DNA from: Rubripirellula tenax
Lineage (GTDB): Bacteria; Planctomycetota; Planctomycetia; Pirellulales; Pirellulaceae
Direction: 5' to 3'
NCBI RefSeq assembly: GCF_007860125.1
Contig: NZ_SJPW01000004.1
Coordinates: 156,372 to 220,371, forward strand
Length of the DNA stretch: 64,000 nucleotides
Shown here: one piece after another, positions 44,068-53,460 of the stretch
How positions within the stretch are numbered: the first letter of the stretch is position 1
Layout of the letters: each line of letters starts with the position of its first letter
Program-made: the position numbers and the translations under genes
Notes under the pieces: model-generated
What the model was told of the DNA's origin: nothing
Seen by the model: only the letters and a program-made list of their open reading frames with translations
The model's database searches: none

Positions 44068-47000
44068 ATGACGGACTTAGCCGGCCGATCGGACGACAGT
44101 ACCGCGACAGATGCGCCCAACGCCTTGAAGAGGTTGGCGACCGAGTTTCGGTGGATTGCGTCAATCGATGGCGACTGGAAGTGGGTTGGACCATCGGCTG
44201 AGCATGTTTTTGAATGTTCCGCGGCCGAATTGATCGGCGATCGCGATCAACGACTCAGCCGCATCCACGAAAACGATCGTGCAAGTGTCATCGCGGCGAT
44301 CAACCGAGTCGCTGACGCTTCATCGGCCATTGATGATGAAAACTGTGGAAGCCCGATCGAGATCGAGTATCGGATCACTAAACCGGACGGCAAGGCATTT
44401 TGGCTTCACGACACAATGGTTCGACAGATCGATCGTGCAAACAATGAATCCGATCAATCCGGCGACAATGCATTCATTCACGGCCTGACGCGAATCGTCG
44501 AAGATCGGCGCCATATCGAGCTAGCACTCAACGATGCCGAGGCGGTCTATCTGTCGCTGGTCGAAAGCTTGCCCTTGAGTATCTTGCGCAAGGATGTGCG
44601 CGGCCGAATTCAATATGCAAACGCTCGGGCCTGTGAACAGATCGGACTTGACGTCGAAGATCTAATCGGAAAATGCGATTTCGATCTATTCCCGGCCGAT
44701 CTGGCCAAAAAGTATATGGCCGACGATCTTGAGGTCATACAGTCCGGAAAACTCTATCACGATGTCGAACGGCATCAAGTTGCGGACGACAAGCAAATGC
44801 ATGTCGAGGTGTGGAAGGCGCCCGTTCACAGCGCACGTGGTGATGTGGTCGGAATCCAGATCATGTTTTGGGATATCACCAATCAGATGGATGCCGAACA
44901 TCAGGTCGAATTCGAACGCTTTCTTCTTTCCACCTTGTTAGAAACGGTTCCCGATTCAGTTTATTTTAAGGACGCCGAAAGTCGGTTCATTCGATTGAGT
45001 CGTAGCTGCGCCGCCAAGTTTGGCCTCGACGAACCGCGACTGGCAATCGGAAAATCGGACGCCGATTTCTTTTCACGCGAGCACGCACGCAACGCGATGG
45101 CGGATGAACGCCAAGTGATGGAAACCGGTCAACCCATCTTGGCCCAAATCGAGCACGAAACCTACGACGACGGCATCGAAACGTGGTGCAGCACAACGAA
45201 AGTGCCGCTTCAGGACAAAGGCGGACGCGTGATCGGGACGTTCGGCATTTCGAGGGATGTCACAGAGGAGAAACGTGCGGAACGAGAACTGGCTCGCGAA
45301 CGCGACCTGTTGAAGACAATCATTAACAACGTACCCGACTTGATCTATGTCAAAGATCGAGCCGGGCGTTTCGTCACGGCCAACGCATCACTCCTGAATC
45401 TGCTGAAACTCGAAAGTGCCGAACATCTGTTGGGACGCACGGACTATGACTTTTCGCCTCCCGAGTTGGCATGCGACTACGTCGCCGATGATCAAAACGT
45501 TATGCGACACCGCCGTCCACTGCTGGATCGCGAGGAATCGCATCGCACCAGCGATGGCAGCGCCATTTGTTTGCTGACGACCAAGGTCCCATTGTTCGAT
45601 CCCAACGGTGACGTGATCGGTGTGGTTGGAATTGGGCACGACATCACCGAGCGAAAACGGGCTGACGAAGAACTTTTGGCAGCGAAAGAGATCGCCGACA
45701 AAGCCAACCGCGCAAAGGGTGATTTCTTGGCCAATATGAGTCATGAGATCCGAACGCCGATGAATGCGATCATCGGAATGACGGACTTGGTGCTCGACAC
45801 GCCTTTGGATCCGAACCAAAGGAGCTTTTTGTCGATGGTTCAAGAATCGGCGGATTCGCTACTTTCGATCATCAACGACATTCTCGACTTTTCAAAGATT
45901 GAAGCGGGTAAACTGGATTTAGACCCAAGCGTCTTTGAAGTCCGCGAGTGTCTAGGCGATACGATGAAGACGCTCGGTGTGAAAGCACATACCAAAGGCA
46001 TCGAGTTGGCGTTTCGCATCGCACCCGAGGTGCCCCGTTTTGCGATCGCCGACGCCGGACGGCTACGGCAAGTGCTGATCAATCTTGTTGGTAACGCGAT
46101 CAAGTTTACCGAGAAAGGCGAGGTCGTGGTGGACGTTCGCTTGGCAGACGATGTCGCCAGTGATGCATCCACCGGCGATCAATCAGTCGAGGTCGTCGTC
46201 CGAGATACCGGCATTGGTATCGAGCCGGAAAAGTACGCGTCCATCTTTCACGAATTCGAGCAGGCCGACACCTCCACGACGCGAAAATTCGGTGGTACGG
46301 GCTTGGGTCTGGCAATTTCATCGCGATTGGCACGATTGCTTGGCGGCGAAATTCAAGTCGAAAGCGAAGTCGGCGTGGGCAGCTGTTTCTCGTTCCGTGT
46401 CGATTTGAAGTCGGCACCGGAGCACATCGAATCCACGCAAAAGCGTGGCGTTGTCGTCGTTGGTGGAACCAAGGTGCTGGCCGTCGATGACAACGAAACG
46501 AATCGTTTGATTCTGAGCGAAATTCTTACGAATTGGGGGATGATCGCGACCTTGGCCGAATCGGGGCAGCAAGCGTTGGACGCGATGCGATGCGATGCCT
46601 CATCCGGTGTCCCATATGCGCTCGTGATCAGCGATGTAAATATGCCTCACATGAGCGGCTATGACTTCATCACCGAAGTCCGTTCTGATGACGCGATCCG
46701 ATCAACGCCAATCGTAATCTTGACCAGCGGTGACCGAGAAGGTGAACGCAAGATCGCGGAATCATTGGATGTGCGTCAACGATTGATGAAACCGGTCAAG
46801 CAATCAGAACTGTTCGACGCAATCGTTCGCGTCTTGGGCGTCAATGCGTCCGAAGATGCCCATACGATTGACAGTCAAGATTCCGACAAATGGATCGACG
46901 GACTGCGGATTCTGTTGGCCGAGGATAACGAGATCAATCAGCGTCTTGCGGTCGGTTTGTTGACCAAGGACGGGCACTCGGTCGATGTTGCCTGTGACGG

Positions 47001-47757
47001 CGGCGAGGCGGTCAAAATGCTGGCGCTGAAGAAATATGATGTCGTGCTTATGGATGTTCAGATGCCGGTGATGGACGGATACGAGGCAACCCATCAGATC
47101 CGCATGACAGAGCAGTCCAGCGGCGAGCACATCCCCATCATCGCCATGACCGCCCACGCCATGAAGGGAGATCGGGAAAAATGTTTGGATGCTGGGATGG
47201 ACGAATACGTTCCCAAGCCGATTCGCGTGGCAAGCTTGCGAGAAAAACTACTTGCCGTACGCGCATCCGGTTCTGCGAAATCGACTGAAGTCGTCAACCC
47301 AAGTGAAACGCCAAACAACCGAAACCATCCAATGACATCGGAAAATCAGGACAAACCAATGGCTGATCAAGTCGATACAAACGAATCGGAAGCGGACGCT
47401 GGGCCATCGGCGATTGATTGGCAACAAGCGCTCGTTACCGTCGGTGGTGATGAGCATTTGATGAACGAATTGATGGGCGTCTATCTGGGCGAAGTCAGTA
47501 GTTTGTTGCGAGCTTTTGAACGCGCGATACAATCCGACGATCGCGGCAGCTTGCGGCGAGCGGCACACACACTGAAGGGAGCTTCGCTGTCCGTTGGTGC
47601 GATGCCGACCAGCCGCGTTGCCGAAGTGTTGGAACTCGGCTGTGAAACGGCATCCACGGATGAGCTTACCGAACAGCTGGCGATGACCAAAGCGTCCGCT
47701 CAAATGGCCGTCCGGGCAATCGAACAACATTTAAACAAAGAAGCACCATCAAAGTGA
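44068..47757 (+). CDS. Hybrid histidine kinase (PAS4-HisKA-HATPase-REC2-HPt)
   Basis: 1,229 residues without transmembrane segments, so a soluble sensor. Four PAS-type domains fill residues about 20-540. HisKA follows with phospho-acceptor His559 in MSHEIRTPMNAIIGM, then HATPase_c (N box NLVGNAIKFTEKGE near 672, G2 box GTGLGLAIS near 743). The first receiver (about 800-920) has Asp in VISDVNMPHMSGYDF. The second (about 948-1070) has Asp in VVLMDVQMPVMDGYEA. The C-terminal HPt domain has His near 1167 in AHTLKGASLSVGA. The BarA-like set permits a full His-Asp-His-Asp relay; the final regulator is not adjacent. The mogA start overlaps its stop. Confidence 0.93.
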   Translation: MTDLAGRSDDSTATDAPNALKRLATEFRWIASIDGDWKWVGPSAEHVFECSAAELIGDRDQRLSRIHENDRASVIAAINRVADASSAIDDENCGSPIEIEYRITKPDGKAFWLHDTMVRQIDRANNESDQSGDNAFIHGLTRIVEDRRHIELALNDAEAVYLSLVESLPLSILRKDVRGRIQYANARACEQIGLDVEDLIGKCDFDLFPADLAKKYMADDLEVIQSGKLYHDVERHQVADDKQMHVEVWKAPVHSARGDVVGIQIMFWDITNQMDAEHQVEFERFLLSTLLETVPDSVYFKDAESRFIRLSRSCAAKFGLDEPRLAIGKSDADFFSREHARNAMADERQVMETGQPILAQIEHETYDDGIETWCSTTKVPLQDKGGRVIGTFGISRDVTEEKRAERELARERDLLKTIINNVPDLIYVKDRAGRFVTANASLLNLLKLESAEHLLGRTDYDFSPPELACDYVADDQNVMRHRRPLLDREESHRTSDGSAICLLTTKVPLFDPNGDVIGVVGIGHDITERKRADEELLAAKEIADKANRAKGDFLANMSHEIRTPMNAIIGMTDLVLDTPLDPNQRSFLSMVQESADSLLSIINDILDFSKIEAGKLDLDPSVFEVRECLGDTMKTLGVKAHTKGIELAFRIAPEVPRFAIADAGRLRQVLINLVGNAIKFTEKGEVVVDVRLADDVASDASTGDQSVEVVVRDTGIGIEPEKYASIFHEFEQADTSTTRKFGGTGLGLAISSRLARLLGGEIQVESEVGVGSCFSFRVDLKSAPEHIESTQKRGVVVVGGTKVLAVDDNETNRLILSEILTNWGMIATLAESGQQALDAMRCDASSGVPYALVISDVNMPHMSGYDFITEVRSDDAIRSTPIVILTSGDREGERKIAESLDVRQRLMKPVKQSELFDAIVRVLGVNASEDAHTIDSQDSDKWIDGLRILLAEDNEINQRLAVGLLTKDGHSVDVACDGGEAVKMLALKKYDVVLMDVQMPVMDGYEATHQIRMTEQSSGEHIPIIAMTAHAMKGDREKCLDAGMDEYVPKPIRVASLREKLLAVRASGSAKSTEVVNPSETPNNRNHPMTSENQDKPMADQVDTNESEADAGPSAIDWQQALVTVGGDEHLMNELMGVYLGEVSSLLRAFERAIQSDDRGSLRRAAHTLKGASLSVGAMPTSRVAEVLELGCETASTDELTEQLAMTKASAQMAVRAIEQHLNKEAPSK

Positions 47758-48320
47758 CCTTATCGACTCGGATCGGAATTCTAACGGTTTCAGATCGCGC
47801 TAGTCGCGGCGAGTACGAAGACCTTGGCGGCCCCGCAATTGCGAACTATCTGGCCGAAGTCTTGGACAGCTCCTGGGCGCCGGTGCAACGCATTGTTTCC
47901 GACGACCAAGCTGGAATCGCCGAAGCGATGGTCCAGATGTGCGATGACGAAGGTTGTTGTTTGTTGATCACAACGGGCGGTACGGGGCCAGCGCCAAGAG
48001 ACGTGACCCCAGAAGCAACCGAGGCGGTTTGTGAAAAAATGATGCCCGGATTCGGCGAGTTGATGCGAAAAGTATCGCTCGAAAAAGTGCCAACAGCCAT
48101 TCTGTCTCGACAAACGGCTGGCATCCGTGGAAAAACGCTGATTGTGAATCTGCCAGGCAAGCCCCGTGCGATCGCCGAATGCCTCGATGCGGTGTTTCCG
48201 GCAATTCCTTACTGCATCGATTTGATCGTTGATGTTGGTTCGGATGGTCCATCAGACCCACCGCCACCAAGATTGGAAACGAATTCAAGTCGCTGGGTCG
48301 CCTTTCGACCCAAGCAGTAA
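47754..48320 (+). CDS. mogA: Molybdopterin adenylyltransferase
   Basis: 188 residues, GTG start overlapping the kinase stop (GTGA). The MoCF-binding fold is clear: IGILTVSDRASRGEYEDLGG at the start, then LLITTGGTGPAPRDVTPEAT with the GGTG motif, and AGIRGKTLIVNLPGKPRAIAECL, which holds the PGxPxA-type signature. It adenylylates molybdopterin before molybdenum insertion. The E. coli MogA has 195 residues, so the length fits; MoaB-type variants are close relatives. No other moa/moe gene is in the window. Confidence 0.9.
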   Translation: MTLSTRIGILTVSDRASRGEYEDLGGPAIANYLAEVLDSSWAPVQRIVSDDQAGIAEAMVQMCDDEGCCLLITTGGTGPAPRDVTPEATEAVCEKMMPGFGELMRKVSLEKVPTAILSRQTAGIRGKTLIVNLPGKPRAIAECLDAVFPAIPYCIDLIVDVGSDGPSDPPPPRLETNSSRWVAFRPKQ

Positions 48321-48334
48321 ACGGCAAGCGGCGA

Positions 48335-48850
48335 TCACAGATTCGGCGAAAACATTCGCAGCGGCGCTGCACCAGCCATTTCCAGGTCCAGCAGCCTTTC
48401 TTTGGCCGAAAGACCGCCAGCGAATCCAGTCAATTTTCCTGACGATCCGATCACACGGTGACATGGAACGACGATCGAAATCGGATTTCGCCGGTTTGCT
48501 CCACCAACCGCACGCACGGCCTTTGGGTTGCCGATGGATTGTGCAATCGCCAGGTACGATTTCGTATGCCCGTAGGGAATCGCCCGAAGCGATTCCCAAA
48601 CGCTCAATTGAAACGGAGTGCCGGTCATCGAGATCGGAATGTCAAACGCAGTGCGTTCACCGGCGAAGTACTCCATAAGTTCGTTCGCAGTCTGGATCAA
48701 CACGGGATGGTCATCAGCCGGTATCGAAGGCTGTAGTCTTGTGCGGCAGAGATCTTCGTCTTCCCACAAAATTCCGACCAAATCGTTGTCTCGGGCAACG
48801 AGTGTTAGCTCACCGACCGGCGAACGGAAACGGGAATAAAAGTGATTCAT
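48335..48850 (-). CDS. ogt: Methylated-DNA--protein-cysteine methyltransferase
   Basis: Suicide repair protein that takes alkyl groups from O6-alkylguanine; 171 residues from the ATG of MNHFYSRF. A TTG six codons earlier is also in frame. Acceptor Cys lies in ISIVVPCHRVIGSSGKLTGF, with the helix-turn-helix Arg finger upstream in KAVRAVGGANRRNP. The N-terminal domain (SPVGELTLVARDNDLVGILW) is typical of Ogt. No AdaA-type DNA-binding part. Convergent with mogA. Confidence 0.95.
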   Translation of the reverse strand: MNHFYSRFRSPVGELTLVARDNDLVGILWEDEDLCRTRLQPSIPADDHPVLIQTANELMEYFAGERTAFDIPISMTGTPFQLSVWESLRAIPYGHTKSYLAIAQSIGNPKAVRAVGGANRRNPISIVVPCHRVIGSSGKLTGFAGGLSAKERLLDLEMAGAAPLRMFSPNL

Positions 48851-49514
48851 CGTGCGACCATGTGGCAAAGGAAGTGTGCCGTTCCGACGTCCATGTTAGC
48901 GAGTCGTCTGCGCCAGCGGTTGGTCATTCGCGGCCAACATCTTTCATTAGCGAGTGCCGCCGTCCAGGTGGACGACACGACGAGGGTGGCTGCGGAAGCA
49001 GGATCAAGCTTGTTCACAGCACCGAATTCCCGTAAATGGGAGGCATTCGGATCGGGGATGCCGGGTTTGTCGTACCCACAATGCTTCACGCCGAATCTCG
49101 CAAACATCGCGAGGAATTTGGATTGCCCCGCTGGCTTCTGTCGATTTCCCGTTGCCAATTCAGTGAGCGAAATGCCAGAGTTTTTCATGACAACGAGCCT
49201 CCGCGCGGCGATGACGGCTTTTTTGCAGAAGCCCGCGAACACTCACGGAAGCCAGTTTCACGCGCGTCGCGTGGCACGTGCGCTGGGCGCTCGAACCCGG
49301 ATGACCGTTAAAGCTTTCAGCGACTTGTCCGGATGTGCGGCCTTCACGGATTTTGACGACGATATTTCGAGTCCGGTTGTTCGAGTCATGCAAGTGGTAT
49401 GTCCGATACGGCTAGTAACGGCCAGTCCCGCAAAGTGGATCGTCCGATTTGGACCGGTCCCGTGACCGGGCGCCAACATCAGAGCCCGAACCTCACATTC
49501 ACCGCAACGAAACC
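48851..49514. other. Intergenic region without a supported gene
   Basis: About 660 bp between the leftward ogt gene and the rightward efflux gene. A 207-codon plus-strand frame (48842-49465) and a 131-codon minus-strand frame (48847-49242) cross it. Neither has a ribosome-binding site, family motif or natural composition, and each covers the other, so I do not call them. The two divergent promoters must lie here. Confidence 0.45.
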
Positions 49515-51665
49515 ATGCGTTTGATTTCATCGAACTTGACAAGCGAACGAAAACGAGCCGTACGTCGCCGCGTCGCTCGCGCATTGCTGTGTGGTGTGAT
49601 CGTGGCTGTGGGTGGGTGTCGCCAGTTGGAAAAAATCCCGGATGGGCCGCACGACCATACGCCGTCTTACCATGACAATGTCGGCTTGGAGATTGAGTAT
49701 CCACAGGTGGCTGAGTGTGCGACGTCGCCCCAACTTGCGGCGAAATCGGCGACCGAACCGCTAGCGCTTGAGGATCCGTCCAAGATTCCCGCTTACGAAT
49801 TGTCGCTTGAACAGGCGATTCAATTGGCGGTCCAGCAAAGCCCCGTACTGCGATCCATTGGTGGCGCGATCGTGTCGTCGCCGCAATCCGCACGCACGGT
49901 CTATGACCCCTCGGTGACGGCATCAAGCGTTAATCAGGGCACCGAGGCGGCATTATCGGCTTTCGATGCCCAGTACACCCAGCAATTGTTTTGGAACAAC
50001 GTCGATCAACCCACCAACCGCCAGCCGTTCACCATCGCGGGTGTGGGCGGTGGGCCGCCTTTGGTATTCGCGCCGTTTTCGCAAAGCCAGAATGCCACCT
50101 TCACCAACGAACTGTCCAAACAAACAGCCACGGGTGCTAGATTTGCGCTCCGTCACAACGTTCTATACAACCGCACTCAAGACCCGTCGGTCGCCCAACT
50201 CCTGTTCCCGAGTGTCTTTTCGGGCTCCATCGAAGCCGAATGGCGACAACCGCTTCTGCAGGGCTCCGGAACGACGTACAACCGAATCGCAGGCCCCAGC
50301 AATGTGCCGGGCGTCTACAACGGCGTGCTGATCGCTCGCATCAACGAAGACGTTTCGCTAGCAGATTTCGAAGCCGCAGTGATTCAATTGGCTGCTGACG
50401 TCGAACAGGCGTACTGGGACTTAGCGACTGCGTACCGAATTTTAGACGCCAACATCAAAGGCCGCGAAGCGGCTCAGCAAACGTTTCAGTTTCAACAAGT
50501 GCGGCTGGAGGTTGGGTCCGGACGCAGCGACGAAGAAGCTCAAGCTCGCTCACAATTTTATCAGTTCCAAGCACAAGTCGAATCGTCGCTCGGCGGCACG
50601 GCTGGTCTCTATGCACTGGAACAACGACTGCGTTACTTGATAGGGATGGCTGCTTCCGACGGCCGATTGATTCGTCCGACGACCAACCCGACCGATGCGA
50701 AGGTTGTCTTCGATTGGGAAAGCGCCTTGGGCCAGGCACTGGATCGACGTGTCGAGGTCCGGCGGCAACGATTCTCTGTCAAACGACGCGAACTGGAAGT
50801 CATTGCGTCGAAGCTGAACCTGCGACCGCGACTCGACTTCTTAGCGCAGTATCGATGGCGAGGCCTGGGCAATCACTTGATCGGGGACACCGACAAGTCT
50901 CAGTTCGACAACCTTTACAAAACGATCACCGACGGCGACTACCAAGAAGGCCAAGCAGGCTTTGAGTTGAGTTTTCCGGTTGGCCTTCGCCTGGCTAGCT
51001 TGGCCGTCCGCGAAGCCCGTTTGAACTTGCAACGCGAGCGTGCAATTCTGGATGAAACAGAACTGCGTGTCAGCCACGATTTGTCCGACGCGACGCGGCA
51101 GATTGCTTTGACGTATCAGTTGTTGGAAACGAATTACAACCGCTACCAGGCTGATCTGCGGCAAGTCGATGTATTGAGGCGGCGCTATCGCGACGGGAAC
51201 GACAACATCAACTTCCTGTTGCAGGCGCAGCGTCAGGTCGTGACAAGCGAGTCCGAGTTCTATCGCTCGCTTTTCGCTTACAATTTGGCGATCCGCGACA
51301 TCCACCGTCAAAAGGGATCGTTGCTGGCGTACAACCAAGTTCAATTGGCCGAGGGGCCTTGGGCCGCAGGAGCGGCAGCGGATGCCAATACCGTGGGCCG
51401 GTTCTTGGAACCACGATTGGATCCTTCGGCGGTCAGTGTGCCGGCCCCACTCACCAGCGGACCGTTCATGCCGTCGGCGGTGCAAAACACAAACCCCGCC
51501 ATCAGCGCAAGCACATCAGGCCAGATCATCGGCGATGTCACTCAACAAGCCGTTGCACCGTCCTATGCGACGGTTAGCGAAGCGGACGGTGTGGATCCCG
51601 TGATTGTCGAGCCGTTTCGAAATTCGGCGGCTCGCGAAGCCGAAGCATTCAGCGATTCGCCCTAG
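49515..51665 (+). CDS. TolC-family outer membrane efflux lipoprotein
   Basis: 716 residues, begun at MRLISSNLTSERKR, which gives a lipoprotein signal peptide with lipobox VAVGGC. Two outer-membrane-efflux repeats follow: YELSLEQAIQLAVQQSPVLR at the start of the first, and long coiled-coil helices such as DLSDATRQIALTYQLLETNY and YRDGNDNINFLLQAQRQVVT in the second. A 60-residue insert with aromatic and Asn residues (NAFDAQYTQQLFWNN-type strands) precedes the coiled coil, and the C-terminal 100 residues are Pro/Ser/Ala-rich. It should form a trimeric exit duct, but no transporter gene is adjacent; the partner must be elsewhere. Confidence 0.85.
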   Translation: MRLISSNLTSERKRAVRRRVARALLCGVIVAVGGCRQLEKIPDGPHDHTPSYHDNVGLEIEYPQVAECATSPQLAAKSATEPLALEDPSKIPAYELSLEQAIQLAVQQSPVLRSIGGAIVSSPQSARTVYDPSVTASSVNQGTEAALSAFDAQYTQQLFWNNVDQPTNRQPFTIAGVGGGPPLVFAPFSQSQNATFTNELSKQTATGARFALRHNVLYNRTQDPSVAQLLFPSVFSGSIEAEWRQPLLQGSGTTYNRIAGPSNVPGVYNGVLIARINEDVSLADFEAAVIQLAADVEQAYWDLATAYRILDANIKGREAAQQTFQFQQVRLEVGSGRSDEEAQARSQFYQFQAQVESSLGGTAGLYALEQRLRYLIGMAASDGRLIRPTTNPTDAKVVFDWESALGQALDRRVEVRRQRFSVKRRELEVIASKLNLRPRLDFLAQYRWRGLGNHLIGDTDKSQFDNLYKTITDGDYQEGQAGFELSFPVGLRLASLAVREARLNLQRERAILDETELRVSHDLSDATRQIALTYQLLETNYNRYQADLRQVDVLRRRYRDGNDNINFLLQAQRQVVTSESEFYRSLFAYNLAIRDIHRQKGSLLAYNQVQLAEGPWAAGAAADANTVGRFLEPRLDPSAVSVPAPLTSGPFMPSAVQNTNPAISASTSGQIIGDVTQQAVAPSYATVSEADGVDPVIVEPFRNSAAREAEAFSDSP

Positions 51666-51667
51666 CA

Positions 51668-52687
51668 CTATAGCCATCCAGTTTTGCGAAACGACTTGTA
51701 AAGTATCAAACAAGCCGAGAGCATCACCAAGAGCGAAGCAGGATACCCCCAAGCCCAGCGAATTTCCGGCATGAATTCAAAATTCATCCCGTAAAGGCCG
51801 GCAATCATTGTTGGCACCGCTAAGATCGCCGCCCATGCGGCAAGTCGCTTCATGTCGTCGTTTTGGGCGACCGAGATCAACGCGAGGTTGCTTTCCAGAG
51901 CCGTGTGTGAAAGTTGCTGTAAACCATCGATCAAGTCGGCGATACGGATCACATGATCGTGAACGTCCTGAAAGTACGGCCTTGCGTCAGCCGAAATTAG
52001 ATTCGAATTGGTTCGGGTGAGCTGTGAGGAAACTTCAATCAACGGAGTCACGGCCTGCTTGATGGCTAGAAGGTCGCGGCGCAGGTGGTAGATCCTTTCC
52101 GTGACGCTACGGACGAATTTTCCGCTGAAAATATGCACTTCCAATTCATCAAGCTCGGCCTCTAACGCATCGATCACCGGAAAATACTGATCGACGATAA
52201 AGTCCATCACCGCATGCAAGACGAATCCCTCTCCCTTAGCCAACAGCTTAGGAGTCGCTTCACAGCGGGCACGCACACCCGCGTGCGATTTCAACGAACC
52301 GTGACGTACGGTGATGATATAGCGTGGCCCCAGAAAAACATGCGTTTCGCCAAACTCGATGCGGTGTTCACCACCATCGGACAATCGCGCCGTGCGGATG
52401 ACGACGAACATCGAGTCGTCGTAGACTTCTACCTTTGGTCGCTGGTGTGCGCGGTGAGCGTCTTCAACAACCAGATCGTGCAAGCCGAATGCATGTTGAA
52501 GGTGCATCAAAATCGATTCACTCGGCTCGCAAAGCCCCACCCAGAGAAGTCGATCGGAATTTTTCCAGGCGTCTTCTAAGTCCGCGATGGGTACGTCCGC
52601 AACCCTTACACCGTCACAGTATGCAGCCGAGTTGATCACGCTCCGATGCAATTGCTTTCCAGTTGAATCGCTGCTGTGAGTCGTCAT
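51668..52687 (-). CDS. corA: CorA-family magnesium/cobalt transporter
   Basis: 339 residues when begun at MTTHSSDSTGKQLH. A soluble N-terminal funnel domain with long helices (HAVMDFIVDQYFPVIDALEA, HLRRDLLAIKQAVTPLIEVS) is followed by two C-terminal transmembrane helices. The first ends in the selectivity motif YGMNFEFMPE, and the second is SLLVMLSACLILYKSFRK. The protein should form a pentameric divalent-cation channel in the inner membrane. The open frame goes 31 codons further upstream, but those residues are not like CorA. It converges with the efflux gene with a 2-bp gap. Confidence 0.93.
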   Translation of the reverse strand: MTTHSSDSTGKQLHRSVINSAAYCDGVRVADVPIADLEDAWKNSDRLLWVGLCEPSESILMHLQHAFGLHDLVVEDAHRAHQRPKVEVYDDSMFVVIRTARLSDGGEHRIEFGETHVFLGPRYIITVRHGSLKSHAGVRARCEATPKLLAKGEGFVLHAVMDFIVDQYFPVIDALEAELDELEVHIFSGKFVRSVTERIYHLRRDLLAIKQAVTPLIEVSSQLTRTNSNLISADARPYFQDVHDHVIRIADLIDGLQQLSHTALESNLALISVAQNDDMKRLAAWAAILAVPTMIAGLYGMNFEFMPEIRWAWGYPASLLVMLSACLILYKSFRKTGWL

Positions 52688-53140
52688 GATTGGTTGTCGC
52701 GTTGGATCCCCGCGCTCGCTTTGCGTGGCACGCGATGGATTTTTGATTCGGCGGTGGTGAGTGGTGCGCGGTGTCGCCAAGCAAAATCATTGGCTGCAAC
52801 AAGATCGTCGTTGGCACTCACAACATAGCAAGCAACATTGGGGCCGTTTCCGAGGTACCGCCCATTCGAAGCTTCCGCACAATGGGAAACATATCTCCGT
52901 TCCGGCGATTCCGCTCTGCGATGGTGATCCGAGGTCGCAGAATCCCGGTCACGCGTCCGGCGGTTCTGAGGAACGATCAAAGTTTATGCGGCGCGAGCAA
53001 AAACCAATCGGAATCGAGTGTGTTGGGTCTGCCGTTTGATCCGTTTTTCGAGAGTTCGATGAACTTCCCGGGACTGGCGCAAAACGTGCATCGCAAGTTC
53101 CTTCGTTGTGAAGTTCGCTTCTATTAAATAGGAATCTCTG
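52688..53140. other. Intergenic region, nothing recognised
   Basis: Overlapping frames on both strands without motifs or ribosome-binding sites. It must contain the corA promoter and that of the small secreted protein gene. Confidence 0.4.
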
Positions 53141-53341
53141 ATGCGTCGTTCAATTGCCCTCTCGTTGTTGGCCGCTCTTTCGGGTAGCACGTATGCCCAA
53201 CCCACATCGTCGATCGCCTCGCACCCCACCCGTACGGTTACTTCCCAGGCTCAAACCGCCGAGCCTTCCGAGTTGACCGAGAAGCAAAGGATCATGATCG
53301 AAGTTCGACGCCAAGTCGGCAGCGAGCTAAACGAGAATTGA
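53141..53341 (+). CDS. Small secreted protein of unknown function
   Basis: 66 residues. AGGAA precedes the ATG at a suitable distance. Residues 1-19 form a typical signal peptide (MRRSIALSLLAALSGSTYAQ, cleavage after Ala). The mature part has 46 residues, is rich in Ser, Thr and Gln, and ends in a charged helix (LTEKQRIMIEVRRQVGSELN). A strong terminator 74 bp after the stop supports it as a separate transcription unit. No family recognised. Confidence 0.62.
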   Translation: MRRSIALSLLAALSGSTYAQPTSSIASHPTRTVTSQAQTAEPSELTEKQRIMIEVRRQVGSELNEN

Positions 53342-53414
53342 GCTCACACGGTCGCCCGACCCCCGATGTCTCGCCAAAGAATGGAATGACGCCGTATCTC
53401 GCAACAGTGATGCG

Positions 53415-53446
53415 GCCGTCGCGATGGCGGCGGCTAAATATTTTTT
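53415..53446 (+). terminator. Rho-independent terminator
   Basis: GCCGTCGC and GCGGCGGC form an 8-bp stem (one G-U pair) with a GATG loop, followed by TAAATATTTTTT. It terminates the small secreted protein transcript and lies just before the convergent RND gene's stop. Confidence 0.8.
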
Positions 53447-53460
53447 AACAGCGGTCGCAG

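Noticed and set aside
48842-49465. 207-codon plus-strand open frame between ogt and the efflux gene
   Set aside because: It starts inside the ogt gene on the other strand, lacks a ribosome-binding site and any recognisable motif, and competes with an equally long minus-strand frame.
52684-53127. Open frames on both strands upstream of the small secreted protein
   Set aside because: No motif, no ribosome-binding site and mutual overlap; treated as non-coding.
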